This document shows positions 15,688-24,220 of a stretch of 53,617 bases of DNA, one piece after another. Location of the stretch: positions 1-53,617 of the forward strand of contig JAHJJF010000151.1 of NCBI GenBank assembly GCA_018823135.1, in the 5' to 3' direction. Each line of letters starts with the position of its first letter. Position 1 is the first letter of the stretch. This stretch comes from Pseudomonadota bacterium. GTDB lineage: Bacteria > Desulfobacterota > Desulfobulbia > Desulfobulbales > CALZHT01. The notes beneath the pieces are model-generated. The model worked only from the letters and a program-made list of their open reading frames with translations, did no database searches and was not told the origin of the DNA. The position numbers and the translations under genes were made by a program.

Positions 15688-16536
15688 CTAATGACTGTTC
15701 TTCAAATATAATTGAAAAGGCCCTTTTTGATCTGACGCAACCTTTACACTTATCCGTATTGAGTTAGCTTCAAGCTGTTTTTTAAGGGTAGCAGCAATAA
15801 CCGGAACTACTATATTTTCAGTTGCAAAATGTCCTGCATCGATAACGCAATGGCCGTTTGCCTCAGCCCATCTCGCCACACTATGCTTCACCTCGCCGGT
15901 GATAAAAACCTGCGCCCCACTGGAAAAAGCCGTCTCGGCGAGATCAGAGCCGCTGCCGCCGCAGACTGCGAACCTATTGATTTTCTCAGGAAATTTTCCG
16001 GCTATATTCGCTGCCGGAATCTTTAACACCTCAAGGAGCTGATCAAAAAACACAGCAGCGGGAATCGCTTCCTTAAGTTTGCCTATCCGCCCGAATCCGA
16101 TGCTGTCTCCCGCGGTGGCCTCAAGGCCCCTGATCTCCTTTCCGGTGACCAGGGGCATTATGTCGATCATCCCCAAGTCTCTTGCCAGAACATCACTCAC
16201 CCCGCCGGCAACAACATCAAGATTTGTATGACAGCCAATAACCGCCATACGATTATTCAATGCTTTACAAAGAAATCTGCCGATGGATTCATCGGTGCGA
16301 ACAGCTTTCAATGGTTTGAAAATCAATGGATGATGAGTAATTATTGTATTGGCGCCTGACGCAATTGCCTCATCCAGAAGATCTTCGGTGGGGTCAAGGG
16401 CCACGAGTATGCCGCTTACTTCCTGCTCAGGATCACCAACCAGCAACCCGACATTATCCCACGATTCCGCAAGGGTAAAGGCCGCAATGCCGTCAAGGAT
16501 TGTAAGAATTTCCCTGAGTAAAATACCGGCAGCCAT
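15688..16536 (-). CDS. Nif3-like dinuclear metal centre protein (YbgI/DUF34 family)
   Basis: The family forms hexameric rings with a di-metal site; it is often annotated as GTP cyclohydrolase type 2-like, and its true function is unsettled. Motifs seen: ESWDNVGLLVGDPEQEVSG, the metal-binding THHPLIFKPLKAV, GCHTNLDVVAGG, GEVKHSVARWAE and the C-terminal DAGHFATENIVVP that supplies late metal ligands. At 282 residues it is the short form without the roughly 100-residue insertion found in some bacteria. First in a minus-strand group with the zinc-ribbon and RNase H genes. Confidence 0.88.
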   Translation of the reverse strand: MAAGILLREILTILDGIAAFTLAESWDNVGLLVGDPEQEVSGILVALDPTEDLLDEAIASGANTIITHHPLIFKPLKAVRTDESIGRFLCKALNNRMAVIGCHTNLDVVAGGVSDVLARDLGMIDIMPLVTGKEIRGLEATAGDSIGFGRIGKLKEAIPAAVFFDQLLEVLKIPAANIAGKFPEKINRFAVCGGSGSDLAETAFSSGAQVFITGEVKHSVARWAEANGHCVIDAGHFATENIVVPVIAATLKKQLEANSIRISVKVASDQKGPFQLYLKNSH

Positions 16537-16562
16537 AGGGTGTTTATCCCAAAAAAAATAAT

Positions 16563-16601
16563 AAAAAAAAGGTCCAACCCTTTTGTGGTTGCACCTTTTT
16601 T
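16563..16601 (-). terminator. Intrinsic terminator after the tRNA gene
   Basis: AAAAAAAAGGTCCAACC pairs with GGTTGCACCTTTTTT (one mismatch) around a short CTTTTGT loop. It lies between the minus-strand tRNA (ending at 16703) and the Nif3-like gene start, so it most likely ends the tRNA transcript. The T run is present on both strands. Confidence 0.75.
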
Positions 16602-16702
16602 GTTGAAACCCGAGAGAGTTCTCTCAAGTAAATAAATTTTTCACAGAGTTTGTTAATAGTTGGGACAATCAAATGATTTTTCTCTATCACGTTCAGCGAA
16701 TC

Positions 16703-16779
16703 TGGTGGGCCTACCTGGACTCGAACCAGGGACCAACCGGTTATGAGCCGGTGGCTCTAGCCAACTGAGCTATAGGCCC
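16703..16779 (-). tRNA. tRNA with CAU anticodon, probably tRNA-Ile2 (lysidine-modified)
   Basis: A full cloverleaf on the minus strand: acceptor GGGCCTA/TAGGCCC, D-loop AGCTCAGTTGGCTAGAGC, anticodon arm ACCGG-CTCATAA-CCGGT, T arm CCTGG-TTCGAGT-CCAGG, discriminator A and encoded CCA. The anticodon is CAU. The loop CTCATAA and the overall body resemble bacterial Ile2 tRNAs better than elongator Met (usually TTCATAC) or initiator tRNAs. An assignment to Met cannot be excluded by eye. Confidence 0.9.
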
Positions 16780-17312
16780 AAATTTTATGCTCTTATAAAA
16801 AGTCGTAAAAATCAACGGCGATCCAGTATATACGGCTGGTTGCGGTCATGAAACTCGTCAACCAATTACCTTTCACAAGGTTGTCATTTTACTTAGTAAA
16901 TCCCGGTGATTATATCCTCGATAAAATCTTTGTCAACTGCTTTTTCACTGACCATCTTTCATCCTGACATCTAGATAGGCTTCCTTGTCTCGTTGCAGAA
17001 CCATTCCTTTGTCCCTATGTTTACAGCATTGTTATTTTCCGTAATGTAAATTTAAATTTCGACACTTTTCTTTTCGTTAATGCGGCATACTGCTAATTTA
17101 TAGTTATTCGTCATACTTCAACCTTGACCTGAATCAATAAAACAGATTTAATCCAAATCGATGCTCAAGAACCCTTACCATTTGATACCAATCCCCGTAG
17201 CTCCCGGTCAATTTCCTATTTACCGGAGCCTAAGAAATCGAATATCAGCAAAAACTAATACTCCATTTAACTTATTTTTCAAGCCACTTTTTCGAAAAAA
17301 CATACAACTCGC
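16780..17312. other. Non-coding gap between tRNA and rmuC
   Basis: About 530 AT-rich bases between divergent genes. It holds promoters for both sides, though none is strong enough to mark. At 16795-16813 it carries TATAAAAAGTCGTAAAAAT, related to the end motif of the 32198-32362 element. No open frame of interest. Confidence 0.4.
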
Positions 17313-18869
17313 ATGATCAACATTTCTCTCATAGTCTCACTGATTTCCGGACTGCTACTAGGCTGCGTCGCAACATGGATTTTCATTCGCTCCGGAATAC
17401 TTTCCGAATTGCATGCCCACAAGGTTGAATCTGAAGCGGAGCTAATGATTTTAAGAGAACGACTTCAAACCAGAGAGGATCAACTCCGAGAGTTAAAAAA
17501 CTATGAGCTGAAGATCGATGAAGAAATAGTAAAACTCCGGCTGGAAATCAGTCAGCTCGCCGAACTCAAGACCAAGGCCCAGGAAAAAATTGTCCATCTT
17601 GAAAAACTTGAGCCGAAATTAATTGAAAAAGACGAGACCATCTCCGGTTTACAAAATGAAATCCTCCACCTGCGGACCCGGATCGCCGAAATCGAAAGCC
17701 GGATGGAGGAAGAACGAAAAGGCGCTCAGGAAAAACTGTCGCTGTTAAACCAGGCAAGGGAAGAACTTTCAAATTCCTTCAAGGCCCTTTCAACGGATAT
17801 TTTCAAAAACAACAGCCGTTCCTTTCTTGAACTTGCCAAAGAAACCATGGGCAGTTTTCAGGAAAAATCCACAAAAGAAATCGAAATGCGCAAACAGGCC
17901 ATTGACGAAATGGTCAAGCCGCTCAGCGAATCACTCAAAAAAGTCGACACACAAATCCGTCAGATAGAACAGGCCCGCACCGAGGCATATGCGACACTCA
18001 CAGAACAGGTGAAATCCATGGCCAAAACCCAGGCGCAGCTTCATAGCGAAACCGCCAATCTCGTCAAATCGCTCAGCGCGCCAACGGTCCGGGGCCGCTG
18101 GGGTGAAATACAACTCAGGCGTGTTGTGGAAATGGCCGGCATGGTTGAATACTGTGATTTCATTGAGCAGGAGTCGGTTACCACCGAGGAGCATGGCCGT
18201 CTGCGCCCGGACATGGTTATAAAATTACCAGGAGGAAAAAATATTGTGGTGGATTCCAAGGCGGCGCTCATGGCATATCTGGAGGCCCAGGAAGCGCAGG
18301 ACGACCAGACCCGTCTTAAAAAACTGAAAGAGCACGCCCAACAGGTCAGGACTCATCTGACGCAACTTGCCAGCAAATCCTATTGGCAACAGTTCCATCC
18401 GTCGCCTGAATTCGTGGTTCTTTTCCTGCCCGGCGAAAATTTCTTCAGCGCCGCATTGGAACAGGAACCAGAGCTCATCGAATTCGGCGTCGCCCAGAAA
18501 GTCATCCTGGCAACGCCAACTACCTTGATCGCCCTCTTACGAGCAGTCTCATACGGCTGGCGGCAGGAAAGGATCACCGAACATGCTTATGCAATCGGTG
18601 AACTGGGCAAAACCCTCTATAACCGCATCCACACCCTTGCCAAACATTTCGCAGAAATCCGTACAGGGCTGGACCGGACAGTTTCTTCCTATAATAAGGC
18701 GGTGGGCTCCTTTGAAACCCGTGTTCTGGTGACCGCCCGGAAATTTCAAGAGATCGACCCCCATTTACCTGGCAAAATAGAACATCTTAAAATCGTCGAA
18801 AAAACAACCCGGCCGCCCCTGGACATTGACAGTCCGGCAGATAATGATGATATTCCGCTTACGGATTAA
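17313..18869 (+). CDS. rmuC: DNA recombination protein RmuC
   Basis: RmuC family, PD-(D/E)XK-like proteins that limit inverted-repeat recombination in E. coli; more recently linked to defence against foreign DNA. An N-terminal membrane anchor (residues 3-25, [20 protein letters not shown]) is followed by a coiled coil to about residue 190. The conserved catalytic core is at about 250-450 ([74 protein letters not shown]). 518 residues, normal length. No clear ribosome site; ATG 17313 places the anchor right at the N-terminus. Confidence 0.93.
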   Translation: MINISLIVSLISGLLLGCVATWIFIRSGILSELHAHKVESEAELMILRERLQTREDQLRELKNYELKIDEEIVKLRLEISQLAELKTKAQEKIVHLEKLEPKLIEKDETISGLQNEILHLRTRIAEIESRMEEERKGAQEKLSLLNQAREELSNSFKALSTDIFKNNSRSFLELAKETMGSFQEKSTKEIEMRKQAIDEMVKPLSESLKKVDTQIRQIEQARTEAYATLTEQVKSMAKTQAQLHSETANLVKSLSAPTVRGRWGEIQLRRVVEMAGMVEYCDFIEQESVTTEEHGRLRPDMVIKLPGGKNIVVDSKAALMAYLEAQEAQDDQTRLKKLKEHAQQVRTHLTQLASKSYWQQFHPSPEFVVLFLPGENFFSAALEQEPELIEFGVAQKVILATPTTLIALLRAVSYGWRQERITEHAYAIGELGKTLYNRIHTLAKHFAEIRTGLDRTVSSYNKAVGSFETRVLVTARKFQEIDPHLPGKIEHLKIVEKTTRPPLDIDSPADNDDIPLTD

Positions 18870-19098
18870 TTTAGCCGGCGCCAATTGTATTCTGTTCAGA
18901 TTCAAACCGATTAATCCCTGAAATTATTATTATACAAAGTTTTTGTTGCCTGAAATCGACTCCTTTCTTATAATCATCCCTCTTCAAATATATCTCAGGC
19001 ATAATCATCTTCAACCAGTAACAAAACATCTTATAACTGTTTAATTTATTATATATGCACTAGACTGGCATATTCATTAATAAGCAAAAGGGGTTACA

Positions 19099-20316
19099 AT
19101 GAAACTTGGAATTAACGGACTCGGTCGTATCGGTAAACTTTCACTCTGGCATCATGTCGGTCGCAAGCATTTCTCGGAGATTATCGTCAATACCGGAAGG
19201 GAAGTCGGGACCGGAATACAAGACATAGCCGCCTCAATTGAACGGGACAGTACGTATGGACGCTTAAGCGCTTATTTATATGGAAGCTGCAAGGATTCCC
19301 GGGCAATAGAAAACCTCAATGAAGCCGAAGGCTCAATGGTAATCAATGGTGTTCCGGTAAAAATCCTCAGGGAATCAAGAAACCCGGCTGATATAAAATG
19401 GAAGGACAACGATGTCCGCCTGGTTGTGGACACCACCGGAGTTTTCAACGATCCCACCGCCGACGCCAATGCACCGCGTGGTGCCTTGCGGGGTCATCTT
19501 CAGGCCGGTGCAGAAAAAGCCATTTTATCAGCGCCGTTCAAAATCAAGGATAAAGGCCTGAACATGCCAGAAGATGCAGTGACTACCGTCATGGGTATCA
19601 ACGATGAGGATTATAATCCATCCAAGCACCTACTGGTCTCGGCAGCATCGTGCACAACCACTTGTCTTTCCTATATGATCAAGCCGTTGCTTGATCATAT
19701 AGGCGCGGAAAATTTCTTAAGCGCCTCAATGGTCACCGTCCATGCTGCAACCGGCAGCCAGCAGGTTCTTGACCGACTACCCAACGCCGGCGCAACCGAT
19801 CTCAGAAAGAGCAGGAGCATCCTGAACAATATCATCCTGACCACAACCGGCGCAGCCCGCGCCCTGCCGCTGGTCATCCCTGAAATGAAAACCATCGGCT
19901 TTATTGCTGAATCCGTGCGTATTCCCACAACCACCGGCTCACTTATCGTCCTTGTTCTTAACCTGCAGGACGACCTTGACAACCCGATAAAACGCAACAG
20001 GGTCAATGATATTTACAAAGAATACGCAGCTTCCTCAAAATATCTGGTTTACACTGAAGAACAGAATGTTTCCTCGGACATTATCGGCATGCCGTTTGCC
20101 GCGGCAGTGATTGAAGGCACTGAAACCCACACCCGTACCGCATCAATAAAGGTAAATCTCGAAAAGCTGAAAGCCATCGGCTGCAGCGACAGCTCAAGAA
20201 CTCTGGAAGTTCCCATTACCCAGGCGGTGATTTACGGTTGGTATGATAATGAGCTGGGCAGTTACACCAACATGCTGGCTGATCGGACCGTTTCGGTTGC
20301 CGAACAGATGATTTGA
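19099..20316 (+). CDS. gap: Glyceraldehyde-3-phosphate dehydrogenase, long form
   Basis: Phosphorylating GAPDH of glycolysis/gluconeogenesis. It has the Rossmann start INGLGRIGK, catalytic Cys185 in ASCTTTCLS and His215 in TVHAATGSQ, followed by PLVIPEM and the C-terminal WYDNELGSYTNML. At 405 residues it is about 70 longer than usual, with extra sequence near residues 35-75 and 120-160. The usual Asp after the second strand, which binds the NAD ribose, is replaced by NTGR (31-34); this may loosen NAD specificity or favour NADP (inference). Also odd: SCTTT where most enzymes have SCTTN. Ribosome site AGGGG. First gene of the glycolysis operon; its stop overlaps the rimI start. Confidence 0.92.
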   Translation: MKLGINGLGRIGKLSLWHHVGRKHFSEIIVNTGREVGTGIQDIAASIERDSTYGRLSAYLYGSCKDSRAIENLNEAEGSMVINGVPVKILRESRNPADIKWKDNDVRLVVDTTGVFNDPTADANAPRGALRGHLQAGAEKAILSAPFKIKDKGLNMPEDAVTTVMGINDEDYNPSKHLLVSAASCTTTCLSYMIKPLLDHIGAENFLSASMVTVHAATGSQQVLDRLPNAGATDLRKSRSILNNIILTTTGAARALPLVIPEMKTIGFIAESVRIPTTTGSLIVLVLNLQDDLDNPIKRNRVNDIYKEYAASSKYLVYTEEQNVSSDIIGMPFAAAVIEGTETHTRTASIKVNLEKLKAIGCSDSSRTLEVPITQAVIYGWYDNELGSYTNMLADRTVSVAEQMI

Positions 20317-20768
20317 TGGTTGAAAAATGGGTCATCTCGCCAATGACTTCTGGTGATATTGAAGGGGTATACGAAATAGAACAACACACTCTATCCTCTT
20401 GGAGCAGAGGACAGCTGGAGATTGAACAGGCCCATCCCCTCGGCTGGCATTATATTGCTAAAGACCCTCTGGAAAGTCAGATACTGGGATTTATTTTTGG
20501 TCGCACCGTTATTGATGAAGCAGAGATTCTCAAACTTGCCGTGCATGAAAATTTCCGCCGACAGGGCATAGCCGGCGAATTGATTGGTTCTTCCATGGCG
20601 CAACTTAATGCATCCGGGATCAAGAAATGTTTTCTGGAATTACGCTCAAAAAATATACCCGCAAAAAATCTTTATGAAAAAAAAGGATTTATTACGACTG
20701 GTATACGAAAAAACTACTATAATCATCCCATTGATGATGCAATAATGATGGCAATACATTTATCTTAA
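20316..20768 (+). CDS. rimI: Ribosomal-protein-alanine N-acetyltransferase (RimI-like GNAT)
   Basis: GNAT acetyltransferase that modifies the N-terminal alanine of ribosomal protein S18 in E. coli. The acetyl-CoA loop appears as VHENFRRQGIAGELI (motif A, residues about 76-90). The C-terminal pattern LELRSKNIPAKNLYEKKGF followed by GIRKNYY and DAIMMAIHL is typical of RimI. ATG 20316 overlaps the GAPDH stop codon (TGATG), implying translational coupling. 150 residues. Its place inside a glycolysis operon is unusual for function but fits a housekeeping transcript. Confidence 0.88.
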   Translation: MVEKWVISPMTSGDIEGVYEIEQHTLSSWSRGQLEIEQAHPLGWHYIAKDPLESQILGFIFGRTVIDEAEILKLAVHENFRRQGIAGELIGSSMAQLNASGIKKCFLELRSKNIPAKNLYEKKGFITTGIRKNYYNHPIDDAIMMAIHLS

Positions 20769-20800
20769 CGCTTTAATTTTTTTTACGCAGGGAGACAGCT

Positions 20801-21985
20801 TTGAAAAATATACGCGATCTGGATATAGCGGGAAAACGTCTGCTTATCCGGGTAGACTTTAACGTCCCGCTTGACACCCAGGGCAATATCACCGATGACA
20901 CGAGAATCAGGGGGGTTTTACCCACCATCAATCACGCCCTTGACGAGCACGCAAAGGTAATTATCTGCTCCCATCTGGGACGCCCGAAAGGCGAAAGACA
21001 GGAAAAATTCAGCCTGGCACCGGTGGCAAAACGTTTGTCCCGGTTGCTTTCCAAGGATGTGATACTTGCTCCCGATTGTATCGGATCAGAAACCAAAAAA
21101 CTTGTGGATCAGATGGAACAGGGCGATGTGATCATCCTGGAGAATCTGCGGTTTCACAAGGAAGAACAGGAAAATGACCCCAACTTTGCAAAGCAATTAT
21201 CTGAAATGGCTGATATTTTTATAAATGATGCCTTTGCCGTTGCACACCGCGCTCATGCATCCGTAGTCGGAGTCACCGAATATTTCGATGACTGCGCAGC
21301 CGGTTTTCTCCTGCAAAAAGAAATGGATTATTTTCACAGATCCATGGGGGATCCCATGCGGCCGCTGGTTGCCATTATCGGCGGCGCAAAGGTTTCGAGC
21401 AAGCTCGGTGCCCTGCGCAACCTCATAGATAAAGTCGACAAAATGATTATCGGCGGCGCCATGGCCAATACTTTTCTTAAAAGCATCGGCTTTGATGTGG
21501 GTGCCTCAAAAATCGAGGAAGACCTGATCGACACCGCCAAAGAGCTTCATGAAAAAGCCATCAGGCAAGGGGTAAAGCTTTATCTGCCAGTGGATTGTAT
21601 CGTTGCGGATAAATTCGACCCCAGGGCTGAAACCAAACGCACAACCGTGCAGGAAGTTCCGAATCACTGGATGATCCTTGATATCGGCCCGGCAACAACT
21701 CTGCTCTTTTCAGAGGCCCTTGAAAATGCCAAGACCATCATCTGGAACGGCCCCATGGGCGCTTTTGAGATGGATGCATTTTCGCGGGGCACCATGGCAA
21801 TGGTTCAAAGCGTTGCAGCATCGCATGCATTGACCATAGTCGGCGGCGGCGACACCGATGTTGCCGTGCATAAAGCCGGTGAATCGAATAATATCTCCTA
21901 TATGTCCACCGGCGGCGGCGCCTTTCTCATGCTCATGGAAGGCAAGGAGCTTCCGGGTGTTACGGCCCTTGACGCCAAAGGGTGA
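20801..21985 (+). CDS. pgk: Phosphoglycerate kinase
   Basis: Makes ATP from 1,3-bisphosphoglycerate in glycolysis. Motifs: [12 protein letters not shown] (about 14-25), [46 protein letters not shown], and nucleotide-binding [16 protein letters not shown] and [14 protein letters not shown] near the C-terminus. 394 residues, normal length. The start is TTG, supported by a good GGGAG ribosome site nine bases upstream and by alignment of the N-terminus ([16 protein letters not shown]) with the family. Confidence 0.96.
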   Translation: MKNIRDLDIAGKRLLIRVDFNVPLDTQGNITDDTRIRGVLPTINHALDEHAKVIICSHLGRPKGERQEKFSLAPVAKRLSRLLSKDVILAPDCIGSETKKLVDQMEQGDVIILENLRFHKEEQENDPNFAKQLSEMADIFINDAFAVAHRAHASVVGVTEYFDDCAAGFLLQKEMDYFHRSMGDPMRPLVAIIGGAKVSSKLGALRNLIDKVDKMIIGGAMANTFLKSIGFDVGASKIEEDLIDTAKELHEKAIRQGVKLYLPVDCIVADKFDPRAETKRTTVQEVPNHWMILDIGPATTLLFSEALENAKTIIWNGPMGAFEMDAFSRGTMAMVQSVAASHALTIVGGGDTDVAVHKAGESNNISYMSTGGGAFLMLMEGKELPGVTALDAKG

Positions 21986-22318
21986 TTCAATAATTTTTAA
22001 AGTAAGAAAAGGATATGCCAAATTTGATAGCAACAATAATAACTGTGAAAATTATATAAAAAATAAGGTCATACACTCCCGAAAGAATTCGTATGACCTT
22101 ATCAAGGGAAACTGAGAACTCTCATTGATGTTACAGCATCAACAAAAGTTGTTTCAGTTACCCCTTCCCCATTGAGGCTTCTCTACCATTTTGAGATGGA
22201 AAATATTTTTATCATATCAAGATGAAAAAGCAAGGTTCATTCTGGTAATCGATTAAAATATTTCTTTCCTCCACTTGAGATGCCTCTTCCCCTCAACCTG
22301 AACCAGAAGGAGGAGGCT
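21986..22318. other. Spacer between pgk and the small membrane-protein gene
   Basis: Contains a 12-bp perfect hairpin (22063-22102) and a smaller one, TTGATG-ttacag-CATCAA (22125-22142). No coding frame of interest. The spacer is long for an operon, so the small gene and tpiA may have their own promoter here. Confidence 0.5.
22063..22102 (-). terminator. Strong hairpin, terminator-like on the minus strand
   Basis: ATAAGGTCATAC (22063-22074) and GTATGACCTTAT (22091-22102) pair perfectly over 12 bp with a 16-base loop. On the minus strand the stem is followed by TTTTTATATAA. On the plus strand only ATCAAGGG follows. It may end pgk transcription less efficiently, or block antisense transcription. 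Confidence 0.5.
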
Positions 22319-22450
22319 ATGGAAGATTTTATTTGGCGGGCAATACAAGATCATGGACTTATGGGGGCGATAATCGGTGGAATTCTTTTCTTGGTCTATA
22401 AAGGAATAATTTACATCGAAATAATCATCGGTCCAAAACCAAAGAGATAA
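22319..22450 (+). CDS. 43-residue single-pass membrane protein upstream of tpiA
   Basis: A short frame with a textbook ribosome site (AGGAGGAGG, five to six bases before ATG). The protein begins MEDFIWRAIQDHGLMG, continues with one hydrophobic segment of about 16 residues (AIIGGILFLVYKGIIYI) and ends in a basic tail, GPKPKR. The TAA at 22448-22450 is 19 bp before the tpiA start, and a second ribosome site (AAAGGAG) lies in that gap. I do not recognise the protein. Candidate roles are a membrane-bound regulator or stabiliser of a neighbouring product, but nothing in the sequence proves one. Small genes like this are easily missed by automatic annotation. Confidence 0.65.
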   Translation: MEDFIWRAIQDHGLMGAIIGGILFLVYKGIIYIEIIIGPKPKR

Positions 22451-22469
22451 ATCTTCAAAGGAGCTTATT

Positions 22470-23225
22470 ATGCCCCGCAGACCTCTCATTGCCGGAAACT
22501 GGAAGATGCACACAAGTATCGCGGAGGCCAAGGAACTTGCTCAGACAATTGCCAGAGCGAGCGCTGATGTGAGTGACCGGGATGTAATGATTGCTCCTCC
22601 CTTCACTCATCTTGCTGCGGTGGCGGATGTCCTTGCGGGCTCGAAGGTTATTCTCGCTTCACAGAATATCTGCTGGGAGGAAAAAGGCGCTTTCACCGGC
22701 GAAATATCTCCGGTGATGCTCAAAGAATTCGGCTGCAGCATGGCGCTGGTCGGTCATTCCGAGCGCCGGCATGTTTTCGGTGAAACAGACAGCATCATTA
22801 ATAAAAGAATAACAGGAGCCCTTAAATTCGGCATCACCCCCATTCTCTGTGTTGGGGAAACAATAGAAGAGAGAGAAGGCGGTAAAACCTTTGGAGTCCT
22901 TGAAACCCAAACCAAGAAAGGCTTATTGAATGCCGAAATCACCAATGCCGATCGGATAGTAGTTGCCTATGAACCGGTCTGGGCTATCGGCACAGGTAAA
23001 ACAGCAACCGTTGAGCAGGCCCAGGAAGCTCATGCTTTCTTGAGAAAACTCCTGTCTGAACTGTTTGAGAAAAATATTGCTAGCCAAATAAGAATATTGT
23101 ATGGTGGCAGCGTCAATCCGGACAATGTAGATCTTTTGATGAACCAGGAAGATATTGACGGGGCGCTCGTCGGTGGAGCGGCACTGAAGGCAGATTCTTT
23201 TTCAAGGATCATACATTTTAATTAA
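22470..23225 (+). CDS. tpiA: Triosephosphate isomerase
   Basis: Interconverts dihydroxyacetone phosphate and glyceraldehyde 3-phosphate. It has GNWKMHTS with catalytic Lys, GHSERRHVFGE with catalytic His, AYEPVWAIGTGKTAT with catalytic Glu and the flexible loop, and the phosphate-gripping YGGSVNPDN and GALVGGAAL. 251 residues, normal length. Ribosome site AAAGGAG. Upstream lies the 43-residue membrane protein and pgk; downstream is secG. Confidence 0.96.
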   Translation: MPRRPLIAGNWKMHTSIAEAKELAQTIARASADVSDRDVMIAPPFTHLAAVADVLAGSKVILASQNICWEEKGAFTGEISPVMLKEFGCSMALVGHSERRHVFGETDSIINKRITGALKFGITPILCVGETIEEREGGKTFGVLETQTKKGLLNAEITNADRIVVAYEPVWAIGTGKTATVEQAQEAHAFLRKLLSELFEKNIASQIRILYGGSVNPDNVDLLMNQEDIDGALVGGAALKADSFSRIIHFN

Positions 23226-23254
23226 CATATTGAAATAACTTAAAAAAATTACAA

Positions 23255-23653
23255 ATGACCCTAATACTTACAATTATCCATATCATCGTCTGCTTTTTCC
23301 TGATTGTAATAGTGCTGTTGCAGCATGGCAAAGGCGCTGATATAGGAGCGACGTTCGGCGGTTCAGGACAGGGGGTATTCGGTACAGAAGGCCCTTTGCC
23401 TCTGCTGAACAAGATCACCACTAGCGCTGCGGTTATCTTTATGATGACTTCGATATCCCTTGCCTACCTTTCCTCGCACAGGGATTCCGGCTCAGTCATG
23501 ACTGAAATACAACAGGCAGCTCCTCCCATTGAGGCTCCGCTGGCGACTCCTGCTGAAAAACAAGGGCCGGTTACGATTCCGATGCCTACTGCGGATGCGG
23601 AAAATACAGGCGCTGCACCTGCTCAGTTTCCCGTTGAATCCTCATCGCATTAA
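23255..23653 (+). CDS. secG: Preprotein translocase subunit SecG
   Basis: Small subunit of the SecYEG channel. Two membrane segments (residues about 2-22 and 53-73) flank the conserved loop LLQHGKGADIGATFGGSGQGVFG. The tail of about 55 residues is rich in Pro, Ala and Thr, common in SecG of this group. The tpiA-secG-tRNA-Leu order is widespread among bacteria and supports the call. Confidence 0.93.
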   Translation: MTLILTIIHIIVCFFLIVIVLLQHGKGADIGATFGGSGQGVFGTEGPLPLLNKITTSAAVIFMMTSISLAYLSSHRDSGSVMTEIQQAAPPIEAPLATPAEKQGPVTIPMPTADAENTGAAPAQFPVESSSH

Positions 23654-23810
23654 ACGAACTCAGGAGTGGCTCAACGAATAATTGTCAGTCAGTATAATGA
23701 CAATTCATAAATAGTGAAAAACAAAATTGTCGGACTCGCAGAAAGCACTCGTCGGACGCGTATTCCGCCTTTAACTTATAGAAATTATTGGAGACGATAA
23801 TTCAGTAACC

Positions 23811-23835
23811 GACTTTTTTACGAGAGTATCAAAAT
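23811..23835. repeat. Single copy of the GACTTTTTACGA-type motif before tRNA-Leu
   Basis: GACTTTTTTACGAGAGTATCAA on the plus strand, i.e. TTGATACTCTCGTAAAAAAAGTC on the minus strand. It matches the terminal motif of the element at 32198-32362 (TTGATGG..TCGTAAAAA). It lies a few bases before the tRNA-Leu 5' end. No partner end was identified with confidence. Confidence 0.4.
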
Positions 23836-23839
23836 TGTT

Positions 23840-23925
23840 GCCGAAGTGGTGGAACTGGTAGACACGCTATCTTGAGGGGGTAGTGACCTACGGTCGTGCG
23901 AGTTCGATTCTCGCCTTCGGCACCA
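23840..23925 (+). tRNA. tRNA-Leu (anticodon GAG)
   Basis: A class II tRNA with a long variable arm: acceptor GCCGAAG/CTTCGGC, D arm TGGTGGAACTGGTAGACACG, anticodon loop TTGAGGG (GAG), T arm GCGAG-TTCGATT-CTCGC, discriminator A and encoded CCA. 86 bases. It follows secG, as in many genomes. Confidence 0.95.
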
Positions 23926-23932
23926 TTTTTTT

Positions 23933-23976
23933 AAAAGGGGCTTTAATCTTAAATGATTACAGCCCCTTTTCTTTTG
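23933..23976 (+). terminator. Intrinsic terminator after tRNA-Leu
   Basis: AAAAGGGGCT (23933-23942) pairs with AGCCCCTTTT (23961-23970) around an 18-base loop and is followed by CTTTTG. It probably ends the gap...secG-tRNA transcript. Confidence 0.8.
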
Positions 23977-24220
23977 TGGATATGGAAAAATCAGGCATAC
24001 TACAAAAAAACACAACAATCAAATACAGGGAAAAAGAGGGTAAATCACCTGAGTCAATACTGTCTCCATGCCCTGCAGTGCATCTCAGTCTGATTAAATT
24101 TTAATTTTCACGATGTGCCCAACATATTTCCCTTAACTAGTCAGGTTTGTTGAGTGTATACATAGAGTGCAAGGCTTAATCCAGAGGACGAATCTGCCAA
24201 AGTAAAAAAACAGGAAATTA

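Noticed and set aside
22253-22531. 92-codon minus-strand frame across the small gene upstream of tpiA
   Set aside because: Overlaps both the 43-residue gene and the tpiA start in antisense; no ribosome site, whereas the plus-strand frame has an excellent one.
23818-24018. 66-codon minus-strand frame over tRNA-Leu
   Set aside because: A familiar artefact: the reverse complement of a tRNA gene with its terminator read as protein.
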